A stretch of DNA of 64,000 nt from Isoetes taiwanensis (taxonomy: Eukaryota > Streptophyta > Lycopodiopsida > Isoetales > Isoetaceae). The translations under genes and the position numbers were made by a program. Position 1 is the first letter of the stretch, and each line of letters starts with the position of its first letter. The notes under the pieces are model-generated. The model did no database searches, was not told the origin of the DNA, and saw only the letters and a list, made by a program, of their open reading frames with translations. Shown one piece after another: positions 47,485 to 57,572 of this stretch. The stretch covers positions 5,353,945 to 5,417,944 of the forward strand of contig JAJEKV010000023.1 of NCBI GenBank assembly GCA_021234155.1, written 5' to 3'.

Positions 47485-50400
47485 CTATGTCCCCCCACAT
47501 GTCAACAATGTATTTTGGAATCTGAACAGTCTTCGGTCTTTTGCATTTGCATCCCATGCATAATGTATGACATCTAACTTCTCATACCTTGATGGATCTG
47601 ATGGATTGGGTCGCCAACGTTTAGTTAAGCAACCTGTATAGTCACGACCAATAGGCATCCATCATGATACATAAATGTGACCATAATTGGTAGACTCTGG
47701 ATCTAGGATGGCATCTTCTTCTGTAAAGCCCAACCACGTTGGAGTTTCATCATCTCCAGGTCGGACTAAAACGAACATACCTTTCGTAACATGTGCATGA
47801 GGATCGAACTCATCCATAGGTAACACTGGACGCCCATCTGCTGGCCCACAATACGTAGGCAAAGGTCTTACAAGCACAGCGGCTTCATCGACCTCTGGAG
47901 TAAATGCAGCTTATAGAGGTTCTTGCCTTGTACGCAACCAAAAGTTATCATTTTGAGGTCGTCCTGGATATACATCTTCCAAACACAAAAGAATCTCGTT
48001 CCAGTAATCCATAGTTGCTTTGTACTGTCGTGCAAACACACTATCTTCTTGATTTTTGCAGAAGGAATTCTATAATGCTATATGCACTTGCGATGCCGTC
48101 TGCCCGGGCCGGGGAGATCTTTCAATGTCTTCCTTGGAGGGATATTTTTAGGCACCCCTGTTGGTAACATTGGCTCACCATTTTCATCCTCCTTCCACAT
48201 TCTTATTCCATTTTCTGGAATCCACTCTTTATGGGTTGGCCGCATCTTATATTGCATAATGGGCCATTTCCCATCCATTTTAAATCGGAATAGCAATGGG
48301 TCGGTATGGCTGTTAGGCGTTGGCCCTTATCGAGGGGATATATCCCTTGACAAAGCCTTTCCAATCACGGAACTTCATCCACAAAATATGGAACATGAGA
48401 CTTTGCATTGCACTTGCTAAACAAGTAAAGCAACTCAGGCAAAGTTAGAGCATCCGATGAATTCATTAACGTCGAAAAGTTCCCAAACAATGCATCAATA
48501 TCGTCATGAGTGTGCCCAACCATCATGAAGCCAACCTGAATCTCATCGAATACTTTAAGCCATGTCAAATAAGAGAGGTAGGAGAACACATATCTATTTT
48601 TATTTTGACCCGATGCATTATCCAACTGTAAGTAGAGATTTCGAGGAAGAGGATTGAAGCCTTCTAAGTAGGCACCAGAAGATGAAGGCATCTTCTCTTG
48701 TGTCTGCGCTAGCTTATGCTGCAGTGGTCGAGTATCTTTTAGGGCTTGTATCAATTTGCAATCTGTAGTACAGCTTCCACACAGATCACCACACTTGTCT
48801 TCTTCCGGCAACTCAAGATAGTGTAGGATCCTAGAAAGTGATCCAACATGAAAGTTTGAGTCATCCTTCCAAAGATCAAGAGAGAAATGGCCATAAGCCC
48901 GTCCACCATGACCATGTATCAATGCTCCTGTCAAGCCGCTCTTCAAGCGATCTCCTCTCCAAACAGACTTTGCGAGATGGTGACTTCTTGGTGTGAGTGT
49001 TTTGACCTGATCCATCTTATCATGTGTCATACAAAGGTGACTTTCTGGCGAACGATGTGATAATGCACGCCAATGCCAATATTGACTCCTACAGGAACGT
49101 TATTCCAACATATGTGCCTGCCGTTGAATTGAAAGGTTGCGCCTCTCCCTTGTATCTTTTGTTCTTTCCAATTTCTGCTTGATGACTACACATATGTTAC
49201 ACTTGGAGAATCTTTGTATTTTTGCTATCTTGTATTTGGAAACTCTTTCTTCCAAATATTGTAAAAAGAGGGCAAGGTTACACTCTTTCCCGTCAATTCT
49301 TCCACCACGGCACCCATTTCCTTATGTATGCTCTTCTTATTAAGGATGGAAGGAAGTTTGCGAACATTCTCCCTTATATCATCCTTTCCTTTTTTTCTTC
49401 TATGTGGAATGCTCTCCGCATTCTCACTAATGAAGGTATCAAGCACACTTTCTGTAGCTAGTGTCACAGATCTAGGCTTCTTAGAGCCTGTATTACCATG
49501 CTCCGCCCGTTTTCCACCTAACTCGAACCTCTTCCTCCAACTATAAAACGTAGACTGAGCAACTCCTAAAGCCCGGCGCCATGCGAATTGACAAAGACTC
49601 CACTCCGGAGACCACTATTTTTAGCCTCCGACCGCCTGTATAAGTTACACTCAACACATCAAAAAACAAGCGTAATCCTCGGCCTTTGCTTGATTGAGAA
49701 TAAAATTCTTTTCTTAAGGCACATACTTGCTCTCGGCTCAGTTTTTTGACACATTCGTCCTTGCAGCATGTTGATTTTAGAGCACTCTTGATTGACTTGG
49801 AAGCGCACATCCTCTCCTCCTTGCTATCCCCCTTTGGTTCTTTCCTGGCCCTCTTCACATATGTATATTTCCTTTTCCTCTTGAATTGCTTCTCAACATC
49901 AGCTTCCAAGCACTCAACTTCTAAGTCATCCTGTTCGAGAGCAGCTCGAGCTTGTAAATGTTGTGAAACTGTCCTACCATCATGAAGCAAAACATCATGG
50001 GTCTCCCAGGTTACTAGACTGTTAGCTAGAGGCCTCTCAGCACAAGCATGACATGACCTGATATTTTGGTTTCCCGTTGGATCTATTATGTTACCCACTG
50101 AAAGCCCGACCTTTGATTCACCCAAGAACTCATCGTCTATAGCATCCTGAGGATCACTAAAGACTATATTCGCCTCCAAATACTTAGATCCAATGCAGAG
50201 TGAAGAATGTAGCATGGCAAACCTAGTAGATCTGTTCTAGAGTAGTAGACTGTCTCATCTTCAGGCTTAAACAACCTGAGACCAAGACGGGCAGCTAGAT
50301 TCTCATGACCTCTAATCTCCTCTACTATCTCATCTTCTTCATTTGTTGCTGTGTTGCTTGGTTCACCATAGTGAGCAGTGAAACTGATGTCTGGCGGGCT

Positions 50401-50722
50401 ACTGACAGATGGACTACTAGATGAATCCTCTTCTGAAGAGGGCAAATTGAGGGATCTCGAAGACGTATCTTCACTTGAGGGGCACTCAACATTTTTTACA
50501 TCCCTCTTAGGCCACTGAATGAATGTGTCTACTGCTTCACCAATGTTATCTGCCCCTCCGCAGGGGACTGGAAGCTCCGTCGATGGGATCACGGACTCCA
50601 TGACCTCAATTGCTACATTTAAAGGATCTATTTCCCTCCCATGAAGAGTGGTTCTCTTCAAAATATGGCCTGGGGCAACAATTGTCCTTCCGACGAATAG
50701 GTTGTACAGGGGAAAATTGAAC
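47485..50722 (-). pseudogene. Cassette E2 minus-strand gene: DUF8039-like plus DUF7869-like transposase candidate
   Basis: Homologue of the E1 minus-strand gene. The exon starts at 50722 after acceptor GAAACAG. In order: NLFVGRTIVAPGHIL and NIGEAVDTFIQWPKRD (DUF8039-like, about 50720-50500); a Ser/Glu-rich linker; ANIVFSDPQDAIDDEFLG; a basic segment; a Cys/HTH-like stretch ending ALGVAQSTFYSWRKRFELGG (about 49590-49520); and KSVTLPSFYNIWKKEF with a CNIC pair. Then come HDKMDQ (49027), GHGGRAYGHFSLDLW, LQLDNASGQNKNR, GFMMVGHTHDDID and a FVLVRPGDDETPTWLGF segment. The C-terminus runs past an in-frame TGA (47664-47662, Trp in E1) to 47485. Frameshifts occur near 49590, 49225-49030 and 48300. GHTHDDID with an upstream LDN suggests an RNase H-like transposase core (inference). 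Dead as written. Confidence 0.72.
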
Positions 50723-50855
50723 CTGTTTCAATCAAGCAAGGCGACACTTTTTAGAACATATGAATTAGACGAAAAATAAGCACTAAACAAGCAAAAATGG
50801 TGCCATTTAATACAAAAGAATAAAATTTGGTGTAAATTTGGAGCTAAATGGTGAA

Positions 50856-51050
50856 CACTTGGATCAAATGGCGCCATGGCGCCATTTGATCCAAGTGCAC
50901 CATTTCGACTAAATGGCGCCATGGCTCCATTTGGCTCCAAATTTACATTTCGACCGTACACCATTTCAACCGAATGGCGTTATGGCGCCATTCAGACCAA
51001 AACCCCATTTTAGTGTATTTGGGCCAGAATGGCGCCCTGGCGCCATTTGA
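50856..51050. repeat. E2 palindrome cluster in the upstream intron
   Basis: Copies of the ATGGCGCCATGGCGCCAT palindrome. The first, 50856-50897, is a perfect 42-bp palindrome extending to CACTTGGATC on the left and GATCCAAGTG on the right. Weaker copies lie at about 50914-50936, 50972-50992 and 51028-51050. They lie upstream of the E2 minus-gene acceptor, so probably in its first intron. Confidence 0.93.
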
Positions 51051-51384
51051 TCCAAGTGGGTGCCATGGGGCGATTTGGCTTAGCTCCATCACAAAATCTA
51101 CACGAGGTGCCTATGCTATGCATTCTTGCTCCCATTGCTGTATATGTGTCAATAAGAGCAGGCATGCATAACATGGGCACCCCATGCCAACTTTGCAATT
51201 GAAACCAAGGTTCTTAGTGTCCTAGCAGCATTAATGTCAGCATTTGAACACGCTATACACATGGCAGCAATAGAACAGAATTCATACCAGAAATAGTGGA
51301 CTTACTTGATATTAGATAGATCCATAGTGGTATGTCCTGGAGCAGTAGAAGGAACAGGAAAATCAAGCTGATCCCAGCAGATAA

Positions 51385-51500
51385 ATTCGCAGAAGAATGC
51401 GCCAAGAAGAAAGCGCCAAGAAGGATTCGCCAAGAAGAAAGCGCCAAGAATCACCTGGGATTTCTGTGAGCGCCAAGAAGAAAGCGCCTGACAGCACGCA
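51385..51500. repeat. 'cgccaagaagaaag' minisatellite
   Basis: Irregular repeats of 'gcgccaagaagaaagcgcc' and 'ggattcgccaagaag'. They share the GCGCC word with the E2 palindrome but are not palindromic. Confidence 0.8.
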
Positions 51501-51699
51501 TGCGCCTTGCAAAGTTTCTGCCTAGGCGCCTGAGAAAAGAAGCGCGCCTTATGCGAGCGGCAGCTGAAACGAGCAGGCGGATTCGAAGGCGTCTGAACCG
51601 TGCACGAAAACGTCTGCGTCGTGCCATGGTCGCTTTAAGAGAAAGAACGGCGACAAAGAGGGAGCTTTAAATGCAAAGTAAAATTTTAAAAACGGACGA

Positions 51700-51920
51700 T
51701 TCAAATTTGGACAGGTGGCAGTCAAATTTCAATTTACGGGCGGGAATTTTGACTTTTATGTTAATTGCGGGCGGGATTTTTTGAATTTTATGTTCAAATT
51801 TAGGCGGGCGGGCGTTAGGGCGGGAAATATTCGAATTTCAAAATTCAAATTTGGGCGGGCATGGGCGCCTGGACCGCCACGGGCATGGGCGGGCATGGGC
51901 GCCTGGACAGCCTCGGGCCC
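51700..51920. repeat. GC-rich 'gggcgggcatgggcgcctgg' repeats
   Basis: Low-complexity block of GGGCGGG with AATTTTGAATTT interruptions, and two copies of 'gggcatgggcgcctgga'. It directly precedes the proposed first exon of the E2 plus-strand gene and may overlap its promoter. Confidence 0.8.
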
Positions 51921-52248
51921 TAGTTGGCCGCCTGTGGTACAGCAGACAGCCAGCGGCCAAAGTTAGTTATGCCTAATTGTTTTTCTGAAGCACCTCATTC
52001 GGTTTTTTCGTTTTCGATTCCAGCTCCTAGCGCCTCGACCTTAGCCGCCAGCGCCCAGCGCCTAAAGCAACCCTTTTTCGTCCTTTATTTTCAGTGTTTT
52101 CTGGCGCCATTTCCCCACAGTTCAACGCATCAACACATCAAGCTACACATTAGTTTTCAGACCAAATTCAAGGCGCTCGAAATAGAAATCGACAATTCTG
52201 GAGCTCCTCAGAATGTGGAGACAGCGGCTAGCGCACCTCAAGGGACAG

Positions 52249-52932
52249 GTATGTCATCTACTTGCATTGTTTTGTTTGGGCTAAATGGCGCCACCACACC
52301 ATTTAGATGCCTGGTAGCCAGTTTAAGGTCTTATAGTTGACAAATGGCGCCATGGCGCCATTTGGATGCCTGAGCGCACTTTAGGAGTCTATTAGCTTAC
52401 TTTAGGATGCCTAGTAGCTTACTCTAGGGAGTCTTATTGTTACCAAATGGCGCCATGGCGCCATTTGATGTCTATTAGCTTACATTAGGGCCTTGTTGTT
52501 GGCAAATGGCGCCATGGCGCCATTTGATGTCTATTAGCTTACCATAGGGCCTTGTTGTTGGCAAATGGCGCCATGGCGCTATTCGATGTCTATTAGCATA
52601 CATTTGGGCCTTGTTGTTGGCAAATGGCGCCAAACAGGAGTCATTCGCATATGTATTGCTCCTCCAACGAATCGCAGGTGCCTCTACCCAGTCAGAGCCA
52701 CTCTCCTTCCAACCATCTTCCGCGAATATTGCGAAGGGGAGGGGCTCGGACTGGGTGGAGGCCTCTGCGAACAAACGCAGGGAAATGCATACGAACTGCT
52801 TCCATGTGCTTATGCACTGGACTCAGATGCAAATGGCGCCACAGCGCCATTTGCCTACCACAACTGATTGTCTGCCTGCTTGTTAAAACCATTTACTGAT
52901 GCCTCTTTGTTACTGATGCCCCTTTGTTGCAG
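52249..52932 (+). repeat. E2 intron 1 with five to six palindromes and the shared hairpin
   Basis: Palindrome copies at 52342-52363, 52445-52466, 52504-52525 (all perfect), 52563-52584 (two changes) and 52831-52852 (centre altered), plus a half copy near 52622. 'tgatgtctattagcttacat'-type spacers repeat with them at about 59-bp intervals between 52445 and 52620. The donor is CAG|GTATGT and the acceptor TTGCAG. Confidence 0.94.
52681..52761. repeat. ~81-bp foldback hairpin, copy 3 (in E2)
   Basis: Arms CCTCTACCCAGTCAGAGCC and GGGCTCGGACTGGGTGGAGG, with CTCCTTCC/GAAGGGGAG inside, around a GAATATT loop. Apart from a few bases it equals the two E1 copies, including flanks 'tcgcaggtg' and 'cagggaaatgcat'. 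Confidence 0.92.
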
Positions 52933-54606
52933 CTATATTACGTCCGGAAACACAATTTCAATCCGACCAGACTATCATGCTGATAGACAGGTACTGGTAC
53001 ATGGAAGTAATGCGGGTGAGCCCCTCTACTGCTACAGGCTCGAAAGGAGACTGCAGAAGAGAGCACTGCTTCCTTATAAAGGAGACAGCCCCAGAATCAG
53101 CCGGAATTTACCAGCCAGGTATCTTGGTCCACATGAAGATGGTTGTCAAGAGTGGTCGCGAGGATTGGATCCGGGTGGTCTGTGAGGATACTATGCAGCA
53201 GAGAATAATTGTCTACTATGTGGACTGGAAGTTTTATGATCCCACTGTAATGTCTGCTAGTTGCAAATGTAGCTGGTTCGGCGAAGAAGCAAGGCTGGGC
53301 GCTGCCATGAAGAAGCTGACATCAAAGGCCCACAAGAAATCTTGAGGGGCTTTATGATTCTTCGCAATCGTATGAACGAGTCGAAAAACTCGCCTTCATT
53401 CGTTGTCAAGGCATTAGCTCAGCAGAAACTACCCGTCATTGTGGACACGGCCTGGCTAAAAACAGTTAGCAAGAAGAAGACAAGACAAACTAAGGAGACA
53501 CCTGCAGCCGAAAAAGACTCCTCATCTTCTACTGAGGATGTTGTCCAGGAAACTGACGAAGGAAAGGCGGCGGGCAAGCAGAAAGTTAAGAGAAAGGTTC
53601 ACAAAGATCCAGAGACGGAAAAGAAGGAAAAGAAGGAAGAGAAGGAAAAGGAAGAGAAGGAAAAGAAGGAAAAGAAAGAGAGGGAAAGGGATGGCAAGGG
53701 GCAGAAGGAAGGAAAGGCGAGAAAGGAAAAGGAGGGAAGGGAAGTGGAGACAGAGGAAATGGAAGGGAAAAAGAAGAAGAAGAAGCACAGGCTGGAGACC
53801 TCCGAGAAGGATAGGACACCAAAAAAGCAAAGAAGGCAGACTCAGACTCCTAGTCCTGCTGGAAGCCCAAGAAGTGGTGGTGAACCTCCAAGCCCATCGC
53901 ATAGCCAGGATCCTGCGGGCACACCGGCCAAAAGGGTCACCATTCAGAAGCCAGAGCGCAAGCTTACCTTAAGAATTGCTTAGCACTTGCTAGAGGTGCC
54001 TGCAAACCTTAAGGTGGAAAGGCCAGAAGAGGAAAAGACGGCAGAGAATACACTGCAAAAAATTTACGATCACCGGCATCTGTTTCCTCTGGGTGTCACA
54101 TTTATAAAAAAGATAGACGTGTTCAAACTATATCAAGGGCCAGCAAATCTGACATCTAGACCAAGGAATATGGAGCACGTCAAAACGTTAGTGGAGTCCT
54201 TTCAGAGAGACCCACATCCAGTGTTCATTCCCGCTGATGTGATTCCATTCAATCCCCTCACAAACAAACTGGTCCCTTGGAAAACCGAGGATGCCCTCAT
54301 GGGGATTATATAGTGAATGGCAATCATTCAGTTATGGCTGCTCAGCTTGTATGTAGAAGACTCGGCACAACAAAGTCCCAAGAGCAAATGTCAAAGATTT
54401 ATCTTCAACGGAATTGCCGAGTCTTATCTGGCACAGTCAACGAACAAGAATGCCTGCAGCTCAGTTGTGAAGTCAATGATATCACTGCGAAGACTATTTT
54501 CAAAGAGCCGTTCATTGATAACATAACCCACCTGCGGCAGCGATATGCTCTATGCGGGAAGCCTGATCCATCGGGACGCGGGCAGTCACGCTCAGAACCA
54601 TACAAG

Positions 54607-54792
54607 GTACATACTGTTGTAATTGTTGGCAAGATTAGCAACGCGGCGCCATTTAGTGAGGAAATGGCGTCCGCGGCGCCATTCCTCACTAAATGGCCGC
54701 GGCTGCTTTTGCTCATTAAATGTCATTCAAGGCTAACTTCTTGTTGTTTCCAACGTTATCTGGCTTTGGCTGAAGTTACCATGCGTGGTAAG
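54607..54792 (+). repeat. E2 intron 2 with a GGCGCC inverted repeat
   Basis: 'ggcgccatttagtgaggaaa' (from about 54645) pairs with 'cggcgccattcctcactaaa' (from about 54675). They form a hairpin of about 25-bp arms, again built on GGCGCCATT. The donor AAG|GTACAT is clear. The acceptor GGTAAG before 54793 keeps frame but has a weak pyrimidine tract. Confidence 0.7.
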
Positions 54793-56271
54793 CATCCAAA
54801 AGATTTCAACCAGTGGGTCTTCATGCCAGAGGATATTTTTTAGTTATTCATGTCCCTATGGAACTTGTGGAAATCTGGCAAGCTACAAGATAACAAGGGA
54901 CAAACTATTACTTGTAACTGGGCAAAAGATCATGACTACTTCAGTCAGACCTACCTGAGGTGCATGAGGGGTCTCGACTACTTAAGACCGCCGGGTTTTG
55001 TTCGTGAAGTCTTTGGATGGGAAGACCTTCGTCAAGGTCACCAGTGATTATACAGGTAAGCAATTCTTCAAGGCAAGGGCAAAGACACTACGATCTATAT
55101 CGTTCTTGAAGAAGGAGATTATGTGAAGGATAATTTTCCGAGGAAGTTCAAATCCTTCACTGATCTCAGTACTGCCGTGGCGGGCTTCGAGGATACCGAC
55201 CTGGTTTCCATGGGCACCTTGCATAGTAAGTGGGTTGAAGTTGGAGTGACCAAGGAAGGAGTTTTCGGTAACGTGCCACCTGCCTTGGCAAGATATATAC
55301 GCAATGCTGTCTTGCAGAGAGAGGATACTAAAGACTTCCGTTGCGAAGTTGAACTAACTGACAGCAGGGGGCAAGTTGTTTGCACTCCTGTACCAGCATC
55401 CTTGATAGCCCTGGATACTAGAGGCATAATTCCAATGTGGGACAGAACCACACTATCTAATTTCTTTAATACAACTGTAAAGAACACCACAGCTGATTCT
55501 TTCTGGATAGTGGTCTTTGCAAGGCCAGAGCATAACTTTTTGATTTCATCTGTGTTGGATGATCTGGATTCCAGATCCAGAGTTTTTATTGGCATGTATG
55601 AGGACGAATACAAGAATCCGCCTGCCCCAGGAGTTCAGGAGCTCCATGCACTAGTGTACGCCACAAAAATTCAGGCCACTGCAGGTCATCCTTTCGATGA
55701 AATTGACCTGAGATTCCCGTTTGCCGATCATCCTCAAGAACTGCCACCAGTTCCTGTACCTAATGAAGAAGACGAAGACGGGGAGACCGAGACTATGGCC
55801 GGGAAGCTCTGCAACAGCAGATTCAGGTACAGCTGGCAAGGCTTGCCAGGGGATATAATCATGAGAAACCAGCTGGGGCCTGCCACATGCTCCTATCTCG
55901 TGCAGAAAATGGTACTGCCAGGAACAGGAGTTTTTGATTACTTCTCCTGTGGTTCGTTTGGCCGGGCTTCATTGATGAATAAGAGATTTTGCATTGTCTT
56001 CGAAAGTGACCCGGTTAAGCAGGAGTGCCTAAAGGGCATTCTTGGTAGGCTTGACCGCCTCCCCATCGCAACAGTTCCTGTGACAGAGAGACCAGCTGCT
56101 GTAGTTGAAGAAGCTGTAGATCCACCAAATCCAGTGATACCTGAAGCTCAACCCGATGTGGACTATGACGTGATCAGGAATACACAATTCAATCTAGATG
56201 TTCTTGATGATCCCAATTTTACAGCCACAGCGTTCGAGAGCTTTCAAGGAGATTCTAGGTGCTTCTTCTAG

Positions 56272-56640
56272 CCATGGCACTGGCGATGCAGAACCTGATG
56301 CTGCTGCATAGCCTCAATCTGTTTTGTGATTATAATGTAAATTGTACAAAAACATTTTTGTAAACAGACTACCTCTTCTGATTCCTTGCCTGTTGTGGCA
56401 AATTTATGGATATGCAAATCTATGAATTTAGAAATTTTTACTGATTTTGTGATCTTATGTTTCTTTAGCTTCATTATATGCACTGTTAGTATTTTTAATG
56501 GCGCCAATAAATGGCATAATTGCTCAAAAAAACGCCATAAAATGGACTAAAAAGGATTTTCGTTCCTAATTAGAATCACGAAATTTCTCATTTTAATGAA
56601 ATTGTGCTTTATATTTTGTAATGAATATACTTGTACATTG
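56272..56640. other. E2 3' flank
   Basis: AT-rich, with a last partial GGCGCC motif near 56502 ('aatggcgccaataaatggc'). Probably 3' untranslated region and the edge of E2. No gene. Confidence 0.4.
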
Positions 56641-56960
56641 AGTTTTCGCTGGCTTTCTCGACTCGCGAGTCGAGAAAGGCATGCTTGTCCTATTGATGAA
56701 ACCATTTGTATGTTTGTTTGTGTGACTGGATGCAGCCATATTCTATAATGATAATGGTTGTACATTGGGTTTCCAGGGCCTTTCTGGACTCGCGAGTCGA
56801 GAAAGGCACTGCTTGTCTCGTTCACGAGACCATTTGTATGCTTCCGTGTGTGATTGGATGCAGCCATATTCTAATGAAAATGGTTGTACTTTGACTTTTC
56901 AGGGCCTTTCTCGACTCGCGAGTCGAGAAAGGCACTACTTGTCACGTGATTGGATGCAGT
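56641..56960. repeat. Three ~127-bp tandem units, each with an E1-type palindrome
   Basis: Palindromes at 56654-56677, 56781-56804 (one mismatch) and 56907-56930 lie 127 and 126 bp apart. Shared spacer words between them are 'ccatttgtatg', 'gattggatgcagccatattc' and 'tggttgtac'. Arms extend to GCCTTT...AAAGGC. These belong to the E1 palindrome family although they lie beyond E2. Confidence 0.93.
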
Positions 56961-57063
56961 TTTATGGAATGAATGTTCTCCATTGTATTTTGAATTCTCC
57001 ATTCTTTTCTTCGTTTTGACTAATGGCACCGTAATTGTTAATCATGGACTCTCCTTACTCCAG

Positions 57064-57572
57064 ATGGTTCAGGCACAGATCCCGCACCAGCACAGATCCC
57101 GTTCAGGCATCACAGAGACCGCTCCAGACGGCACAGATCCCGCTCTAGGCGGCAGAGATACCGTTCTGGCACAGATCCCGCTTACGCTACACTCTTACCC
57201 AGCCTTTGGGATAAGGTTGCTCGTGAATGCAGAAGCTATGCAGACGCTCGGGATGAAGAAGAGGGGAAGAAATTTTCGAAAGTCCAGAAAGCTCAAAGTA
57301 TCTTGCAAGCATTGCATAACATCCATGGAGGTTGGGGAAGGAGCATATTCGATGAAAAGCTGCGGGAGGAGAGTGGAGAAGTCGGGTGGACAGGTCAGCC
57401 GGTGGCTCCCGAGGCACCTCCTCGTGAGGCATTCCACACTCTTCAGGTTGCCCCCAAGGCTTACAAACGGCATGAAGAAGCCACGCAAGTTAATCCCCTA
57501 AGGTGGACCACCTACCACGATGATGTAACTGTAGTGACAGTAAGACCGCCATGGTCTCTGCGTCCGATGTAA
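57064..57572 (+). other. Candidate exon encoding an Arg/Ser-rich protein segment
   Basis: Open frame right after a good acceptor (CTTACTCCAG) to TAA at 57572, about 169 residues. It opens with an RS-type stretch (RHHRDRSRRHRSRSRRQRYR), partly encoded by repeated 'ggcacagatcccgc' words. It continues as a mixed, apparently coding sequence (LWDKVARECRSYADARDEEE, KAQSILQALHNIHGG) to a Trp/Pro-rich end. RS stretches occur in splicing factors and nuclear proteins, but no RNA-binding domain is visible. An upstream exon ending in phase 1 would be needed and I could not find it. It may be the last exon of an E1-type gene cut off by E2. Confidence 0.4.

Larger units (their letters stand above)
51969..56271 (+). 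pseudogene. Cassette E2 plus-strand gene: ParB-like and methyltransferase-like domains
   Basis: Homologue of the E1 plus-strand gene without the phosphatase exon. Exon 1 is 51969-52248. Intron 1 is 52249-52932 (phase 1, as in E1). The body runs to 54606, a second intron follows to about 54792 (acceptor uncertain), and the last exon ends at 56271. Domains: N-terminal RYWYMEVM...IIVYYVDWKFYD, like E1; a Lys/Glu-rich tract (about 53590-53790); and ParB/sulfiredoxin-like (FIPADVIPF...DYIVNGNHSVMAAQ, about 54225-54345). Then come LWNLWKSGKLQDNKG and a methyltransferase-like domain whose motif I region VFDYFSCGSFGRASLMNKRF is followed by an acidic FESD. Asp and the Gly-rich loop are partly kept, unlike in E1. 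Breaks: frameshifts near 53341, 54300, 55020 and 55075, and in-frame TAG at 53981-53983 and 54841-54843. Not functional as it stands. Confidence 0.72.

Noticed and set aside
53590-53800. Lys/Glu-rich tract as a separate protein on either strand
   Set aside because: Purine-rich low complexity keeps several frames open. Only the frame continuous with the flanking E2 domains is meaningful.
53981-54843. Stop-codon read-through (TAG) as a programmed event in E2
   Set aside because: Frameshifts surround the stops, so decay explains them better than recoding.
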